Positions 60,040 through 64,000 of a stretch of 64,000 bases of DNA are shown here, one piece after another. The notes beneath the pieces were generated by a model, which was not told where the DNA came from, ran no database searches, and worked only from the letters and a program-made list of their open reading frames with translations. The position numbers were made by a program, and so were the translations under genes. The stretch is from a virus: IMG/VR virus record IMGVR_UViG_3300035698_012119, positions 1 to 64,000 of that record; one strand, given 5' to 3'. Every line of letters begins with the position of its first letter. The stretch's first letter is position 1.

Positions 60040-60537
60040 TTAACTAATTTCTACCAGACTGACTTTTATCTGTTTTTCACCTCTGAGTTGAGCAGCGACG
60101 ACAGCATGGTGCCCATCACTTATGAAGAACCTCCCAGCATACTTAACAACATGGATGTGGTTAGGGTTTGTGTTTGTGATCTTGTCGCGTAGCTTTTCAA
60201 CGTCGTTTGTCATGACGTATGGCTGTGTGGCAACCAACTGACTGATGTTCAATGTGGTCTGTTTGTTCATCTTGTCGTACTGACGCTGGCCTTCATCTCT
60301 CACCTTCTTATCTACGTCTTCCATTCCCAACTCCATCTGCAAGTCATATAGTGCCTCTGCTGCCTGACTTGAAAGTTTTTCATCGAAGGACGTAAGGGGG
60401 ATGTGACCTCCCTTTGGGACCTTCTCCCATGTGCCAAAGCTTGAACGTGTGCCGTATCTACGTGATGCACGCTGCGCGAGCCTTACAGGGTCCACCTTAC
60501 GTTCAAATAATTGACAAAATTGTGTAAAAAGTATCAT
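60040..60537 (-). CDS. ParB/sulfiredoxin-like domain protein
   Basis: 165 residues. The last 70 residues (LNISQLVATQPYVMTNDVEK, HIHVVKYAGRFFISDGHHAV, VAAQLRGEKQIKVSLVEIS) match the ParB N-terminal/sulfiredoxin-like fold, in which DGHHR-type motifs bind nucleotide; here DGHHAV. The N-terminal 90 residues are basic and unrecognised (RLAQRASRRYGTRSSFGTWE). Proteins of this type in phages are CTP-binding clamps, nucleases or unknown. The gene is separated from the uvsW C-terminal fragment by an 83-base gap. Confidence 0.7.
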   Translation of the reverse strand: MILFTQFCQLFERKVDPVRLAQRASRRYGTRSSFGTWEKVPKGGHIPLTSFDEKLSSQAAEALYDLQMELGMEDVDKKVRDEGQRQYDKMNKQTTLNISQLVATQPYVMTNDVEKLRDKITNTNPNHIHVVKYAGRFFISDGHHAVVAAQLRGEKQIKVSLVEIS

Positions 60538-60620
60538 TTTGTTGTTGACCTGCTTGTGAAAATAGGGATAATAGAGTTATGGCTCTGGATATAAGAGGCT
60601 ATAGTAGGTGCTGAGGTGGT

Positions 60621-60899
60621 TTAGTTTAGGTCGATGTTGAACACTTTGAATGGAAATTGTTCAGAAGAATATATCTCAATTCGCTTCTTAAAGTGGTCTA
60701 ATGTATAGTTAGTGTATGCGCCATGGGTGATATCATCAGCAATGTCATACAGTGTAGCTTCGTCAGCATTGTTACCCTTTCTTAGCACTCTACCAATGGA
60801 TTGAAGAATACGAACTTCTGATTTTGATCCTGAGGCGAGAATTAGATTATCAAGCCGCTTGATCGACACACCTGTGGAGAAATGTTCCATACGAAGCAA
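60621..60899 (-). CDS. uvsW: UvsW helicase, C-terminal fragment of a split gene
   Basis: About 90 residues. FSTGVSIKRLDNLILASG, then EVRILQSIGRVLRKGNNADE is helicase motifs V and VI of UvsW, with the arginine finger in GRVLRK, and LDHFKKRIEIYSSEQFPFKV is the UvsW C-terminus. The frame as read can start at the ATG at 60890 or a TTG at 60899, but neither has a ribosome-binding site. The codons just upstream in another frame spell Ala-Ser-Tyr-Gly-Thr-Phe, the natural UvsW continuation. That frame has a good start (ATG at 60954, AGAGGA upstream) overlapping the endonuclease stop. A single extra T in the TTT at 60880-60882 separates the two frames: either a true frameshift or a sequencing error. 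Confidence 0.85.
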   Translation of the reverse strand: MLRMEHFSTGVSIKRLDNLILASGSKSEVRILQSIGRVLRKGNNADEATLYDIADDITHGAYTNYTLDHFKKRIEIYSSEQFPFKVFNIDLN

Positions 60900-60940
60900 G
60901 TATATTGTGATTCTTAACAGCGTATGACCTCCGTTCTATT

Positions 60941-62095
60941 TTAGTCGGTTTCATTTATAATTTCCTCTATTTTATGTTCATATCCATTTAACATACCGTA
61001 TCTTTCACAATATATCTTTATGATGTTGTGTAAATTTTCAATCGAAGTTCTATACCACCCTCTATCTGTAAGAGGATCCTTGCTAACTTTATTTTTTAGT
61101 TTATACGCTTTAATAATTTTTATTTCTATACGTTTTGCAAGTTCTGTATTTGGAGTTTTAGTATTTAATTTTCTGGAGTATTTTCCGTATGTTTTTATTA
61201 TTTCATCATCAGCTAAATCTTCTAATAGATGTATCATGTCACTTGGTATTTTATTTCTTATATGACTTATTTTTCTGCTTTTTAGTGTTCTTTCTTTGTA
61301 ATTTGGATCTTTCCAAAGTTCTGAAATGGCAGATCCATCAGAACCTCTGTATTTCCTATTTTTCATTTTTTCTATAAAGACTTCATCATTTTTCCAAAGA
61401 CTTTTTAATTTTTTAGAAGCTTGTTCTTTTTTCTCTTTTGATCCATTTATTTTTTTCATAGTATTTTTGAAATTGTTAAAATCGCTTTCGGACATTTCAG
61501 AATATCTCTTATTCAGCGCATCTGAATATCTTTGTGTACCATTTATTATATTATACTCTATCATGTCTTTTGATTTTTGCTCTCGTCTTTCAGGTATCCA
61601 CCACCTTTTTAATTGCTCTGATTTTTTAACACGATTTTCTGGAGAATTGCCAATGGCAGACATATTTTTAGAATGCCCATTGAGCATTTGTGCTCTGGCA
61701 ATGTTTCTTCTTTTTTCTCTCCAGTCTTCATATTTTGGAGACTTTTTAAATTCTATCCACGCATTTTTTGTCGCCGTTGATATTATTTTTCTATATTCTT
61801 TTGATTCTCTGGTAGTTTTAGGAAGCATAAAGTTTAATGGTCTCGTAAATCTCCTTATTGGATACGCTTTTGACAATAGAAAATGTGCTTCCACGTGATC
61901 GGTATATGTTAAAGCATATACTAAATCATTTGCGTATATACATCGTGGAATTATATGGTGATCTTCACAATATAATTCTGATGAAATCTTGTCTGTTTTA
62001 TTTTCAAGAACAAAATCTATATATTTTTCTAGTGTAGACTCGTCTGATGGATCACCCAAAAGTTCAACAAATTTATCAAATATGATCTTTTCCAA
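60941..62095 (-). CDS. HNH homing endonuclease inserted in uvsW
   Basis: 384 residues from a TTG at 62095 with AAGGAG seven bases upstream. The N-terminal 110 residues carry the HNH core: LYCEDHHIIPRCIY, then YTDHVEAHFLLSKAYP. The rest is Lys- and Ser-rich with repeated DNA-binding-like segments (EYRKIISTATKNAWIEFKKS, SAIGNSPENRVKKSEQLKRW, SAISELWKDPNYKERTLKSR), like the modular tails of phage homing endonucleases. The gene is much more AT-rich than its neighbours, in line with recent transfer. It sits between two halves of uvsW. Expression seems controlled by the late promoter and hairpin at 62097-62124. Confidence 0.9.
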   Translation of the reverse strand: MEKIIFDKFVELLGDPSDESTLEKYIDFVLENKTDKISSELYCEDHHIIPRCIYANDLVYALTYTDHVEAHFLLSKAYPIRRFTRPLNFMLPKTTRESKEYRKIISTATKNAWIEFKKSPKYEDWREKRRNIARAQMLNGHSKNMSAIGNSPENRVKKSEQLKRWWIPERREQKSKDMIEYNIINGTQRYSDALNKRYSEMSESDFNNFKNTMKKINGSKEKKEQASKKLKSLWKNDEVFIEKMKNRKYRGSDGSAISELWKDPNYKERTLKSRKISHIRNKIPSDMIHLLEDLADDEIIKTYGKYSRKLNTKTPNTELAKRIEIKIIKAYKLKNKVSKDPLTDRGWYRTSIENLHNIIKIYCERYGMLNGYEHKIEEIINETD

Positions 62096-62096
62096 T

Positions 62097-62124
62097 ATAA
62101 TACTCCTTATAGGTATTATTTATC
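62097..62124 (-). promoter_or_regulatory. Late promoter overlapping a hairpin that holds the endonuclease ribosome-binding site
   Basis: On the minus strand GATAAATA (62124-62117) is followed by a 7-bp stem ATAATAC/GTATTAT (62119-62113 and 62103-62097). The loop holds AAGGA of the Shine-Dalgarno sequence, and the TTG start follows directly. A transcript begun at this promoter would start near 62111, inside or after the 5' arm, and so could not form the hairpin. Confidence 0.65.
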
Positions 62125-62136
62125 AAAGATGACATT

Positions 62137-63489
62137 TCAACCGCCATTAGCTTTATTTTTTATCCAATTTTCGGAAATGTCAGAATTTTCGGTTATATTT
62201 TTTCCTAAACAGACAGATCCGTCAGTAAGAATTACTTGTTCATCTTCTTCTATTTCAAGTTTATGTTCACCGAAAAAAAGAACTACCATTGTTTTGTTAT
62301 CATTTTCGATTAAATGTCGAATTCGTTCTCGTTCTTCTCCTTTGGTATCTCCGTAGATGAAGTGAAGATTTGTATCTGGGCTTTCAAGCATTGGAGCAAG
62401 AACCTTACCATGCTTCTCTACAAGTTCAAACAAAATAAGATTGTTCTGACCTTTGAGTGACCATACGAGATTGCGTATGAATGTGTTTCTCTTACTGCTA
62501 TTTATGATGAACTCGCGCTCTGCATGGTAACGCTCTTCTTTTTTCAGCTTCTTAATTGCCTTTGAGAACGTTGACCGTGTCTGTGCAGGATGTTTGAGAA
62601 CAATTGCTTTGACATTAAATGTTGCAACTGTACCACTATCAATTAGGTCCTTTGTCGATACATATCTCTTAACATTTCCAAATAGTCCTGTCAAGATTAA
62701 AACGTGTGTTTTAGAATCAGAGGAGATGGTACCAGTAAAGCCAAATCTGTAGGGAGCTTCAGTGCATTTTTCCATGATCTGGGTAAGCGACTTGCCTGTA
62801 AACAAATGTGCCTCATCACCCATCACAACGCGGAATTGGTCAAACCACTCCTTTTGTAACGGTCCTAACGACTGCCATGTTGATATTACAATTTGTGCCG
62901 AGGTGTTTTTATCAACACCCCCTTGGATCTTGTATATCAAACTTGGATCACAGCCATAATCGATGAAGTCTCCTGCCATCTGATGTACAAGGGAAATTGT
63001 TGGGACAATTATTAGAACACGGTGTTGAAAGGCAGAAATGTAGTGGTGAGATATTAAATACTGCATGAACGATTTGCCACTAGAAGTTGGCGAAAGAGAT
63101 AGGGTTCTCTTTTTACGAATGGCATTAACAATGTAGTCGTTTTGATACTCACGAAGCTCGAGCTTCGTCCCTGTTTCTTTTGCTAGTTGGTATCCGTAGT
63201 CATCAGGAACATTTGGTTCGTCGCATATTTCTTTGTCTACAATCAGATCATACGATCTGATTTCACAAAATTGTCGAAGCTGATCGATTAGACCTATGTG
63301 GAGATAAGGCTTGAATGGGGTGATCAGGCGAATGTACCCATCCCAAACCTTCGCCTTGTACTTCGGTGAGAATTGATAGTTTGCAGGTTGGAAGGCAAAG
63401 AATTCCATCAACTCTTGCATTATGCTCACATCAGCGATTACCTTCATGTGAACTTCGTTCATTTTCTCAACTCGAATTGTATCAGTCAC
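62137..63489 (-). CDS. uvsW: UvsW helicase, N-terminal fragment of a split gene
   Basis: 450 residues. The N-terminal domain (FFAFQPANYQFSPKYKAKVW) and helicase motifs I to IV of UvsW are present: motif I LSPTSSGKSFM, motif Ia IVPTISLVHQMAGDFI, motif II MGDEAHLF, motif III GFTGT and the C-terminal RecA-like start KRNTFIRNLVWSLKG. Homology ends at Asn-Lys-Thr-Met-Val-Val, where UvsW should go on with Ala-Ser-Tyr-Gly. The last 47 residues (coded at 62137-62280, LFFGEHKLEIEEDEQ to IKNKANGG) replace that. UvsW rewinds and branch-migrates R-loops and forks and, in T4, switches replication from origins to recombination. The missing motifs V and VI are in the fragment at 60621. Confidence 0.93.
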   Translation of the reverse strand: MTDTIRVEKMNEVHMKVIADVSIMQELMEFFAFQPANYQFSPKYKAKVWDGYIRLITPFKPYLHIGLIDQLRQFCEIRSYDLIVDKEICDEPNVPDDYGYQLAKETGTKLELREYQNDYIVNAIRKKRTLSLSPTSSGKSFMQYLISHHYISAFQHRVLIIVPTISLVHQMAGDFIDYGCDPSLIYKIQGGVDKNTSAQIVISTWQSLGPLQKEWFDQFRVVMGDEAHLFTGKSLTQIMEKCTEAPYRFGFTGTISSDSKTHVLILTGLFGNVKRYVSTKDLIDSGTVATFNVKAIVLKHPAQTRSTFSKAIKKLKKEERYHAEREFIINSSKRNTFIRNLVWSLKGQNNLILFELVEKHGKVLAPMLESPDTNLHFIYGDTKGEERERIRHLIENDNKTMVVLFFGEHKLEIEEDEQVILTDGSVCLGKNITENSDISENWIKNKANGG

Positions 63490-63495
63490 GGTATA

Positions 63496-63933
63496 TTAAT
63501 AGCCTCCGTTTTGGAATTTCTGAAAGTCGATCATGTTCTTTATGATGAAGTTTCTGTTATTTATCTGCTTGATTACATCTTCAAGAAACTTAGCCATTCC
63601 TGTATAGTAATCGATCTGTAGGGACAATTTAATTACCTCCTTGTCAGAGTGAATATATTTATCCATGTCGCTCCGAAGTATTTTCAAAGGGTTTGGCTTC
63701 CACCCACGCTCCTTCAAATCTTCCATGGCCATCGTACCGTTGTAATATTCTATCTTGTCCTTCTCAAGGACCTTTAGGTCCGCTTTAAGTTTATTAGCTT
63801 TCATTACAGCACGGTAGTATATTTTATAGTATTTTGCGTGTAGTCCAGGGATCTTCCCCGACTCTTGCGACAAGTTAGTTTCGTTTATTGTTGCGTCTTG
63901 GGCCCACATCTCTTCATATTTTTCAATGTCCAT
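63496..63933 (-). CDS. uvsY: Recombination mediator UvsY
   Basis: 145 residues. The sequence contains KYEEMWAQDATINETNLSQE, KYYKIYYRAVMKANKLKADL, LKILRSDMDKYIHSDKEVIK and YYTGMAKFLEDVIKQINNRN followed by FIIKNMIDFQKFQNGG. This follows T4 UvsY: the N-terminal helix, the Lys-rich middle and the conserved RxFxIKxxIDxxxFxxG end. UvsY loads the UvsX recombinase onto gp32-coated single-stranded DNA. It lies 6 bases before uvsW; in T4 the two genes are separate. Confidence 0.92.
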   Translation of the reverse strand: MDIEKYEEMWAQDATINETNLSQESGKIPGLHAKYYKIYYRAVMKANKLKADLKVLEKDKIEYYNGTMAMEDLKERGWKPNPLKILRSDMDKYIHSDKEVIKLSLQIDYYTGMAKFLEDVIKQINNRNFIIKNMIDFQKFQNGGY

Positions 63934-63951
63934 AAATTCAATCCTATCATA

Positions 63952-64000
63952 TTATTTTGGTATCTTTTCAATTGTGAACGAGTCGTATTGAAACGTCGCC
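63952..64000 (-). CDS. C-terminal end of a gene running off the window
   Basis: The minus-strand frame ends ATFQYDSFTIEKIPK and a TAA at 63954-63952, 19 bases before the uvsY start. Only about 15 residues are visible, too few to name the product. Confidence 0.5.
   Translation of the reverse strand, partial: ATFQYDSFTIEKIPK

Noticed and set aside
60545-60572. Plus-strand TTGACC-16-GATAAT resembling the promoter at 9366
   Set aside because: Both boxes are one base off and the spacer is 16. No plus-strand gene follows, and such matches are expected by chance in AT-rich gaps.
60895-62280. Group I intron in uvsW
   Set aside because: The sequence outside the endonuclease gene is about 190 bases; I see no P7/GACTA core, and the exact exon junction would leave a T, not G, at the intron end.
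60895-62280. Active split intein in uvsW
   Set aside because: There is no Cys or Ser at the start of the 47-residue tail, and the residue after Asn-His-Asn is Ile, not Cys, Ser or Thr.
63550-63665. GATAAATA boxes inside uvsY
   Set aside because: They are one base off consensus, lie within coding sequence, and uvsW is not expected to need a separate late promoter here; chance matches are likely.

Overview
The window is part of the genome of a T4-type myovirus, very probably marine. It carries the T4 baseplate and tail set (gp4, gp5, gp6, gp7, gp8, gp25, gp26, gp48, gp53, hub and tape measure), the T4 replication and recombination core (gp43, gp44, gp45, gp46, gp47, gp62, RegA, UvsW, UvsY, dUTPase, DenV) and the late sigma factor gp55. 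Matching gp55, TATAAATA late promoters lie in front of several structural genes. The long GxxGS collagen-like fibres and the DUF4815-type giant baseplate protein are the style of cyanophage and pelagiphage relatives of T4. Nothing seen fixes the host, and no tRNA gene was recognised.

Layout. Positions 1-12117, minus strand: a fibre and adhesin module with two collagen-like fibres, two glycine-rich adhesins, two peptidase-S74 fibres, one beta-helix protein and small structural proteins. Positions 12114-31475, minus: baseplate wedge and hub genes in tight overlap, DUF4815 protein, gp8, gp7, gp6, gp25, an M15-peptidase protein, gp5 with a tail lysozyme, hub protein, small ORF, gp53, gp48. At 31490-31520 two late promoters face each other. 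Positions 31536-35997, plus: gp4, a gp2 candidate, a tube-like protein, gp26, a gp51-like ORF reachable by -1 frameshifting, and the tape measure, closed by a bidirectional terminator at 36000. Positions 36049-64000, minus: DNA metabolism.

The DNA-metabolism region holds a 7-deazaguanine set (folE, a phosphoribosyltransferase, queE, a queD homologue and, about 3 kb further on, a TGT/DpdA-like barrel protein). This points to 7-deazaguanine made from GTP for DNA or tRNA modification. No queC is seen here. The folE leader folds as an H-type pseudoknot over its own ribosome-binding site and resembles class II preQ1 riboswitches.

Mobile endonucleases have marked the region. uvsW is broken into two pieces around an HNH endonuclease gene whose ribosome-binding site sits in a hairpin overlapped by a late promoter. 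DNA polymerase gp43 is also in two pieces, with no endonuclease left. A second, Vsr-like endonuclease with about six helix-turn-helix modules starts on the folE stop codon. A 1239-residue protein with a C-terminal PARP-like ADP-ribosyltransferase domain sits behind a near-consensus late promoter next to gp55 and is a candidate host-takeover protein. There is no gene-free stretch longer than 300 bases.
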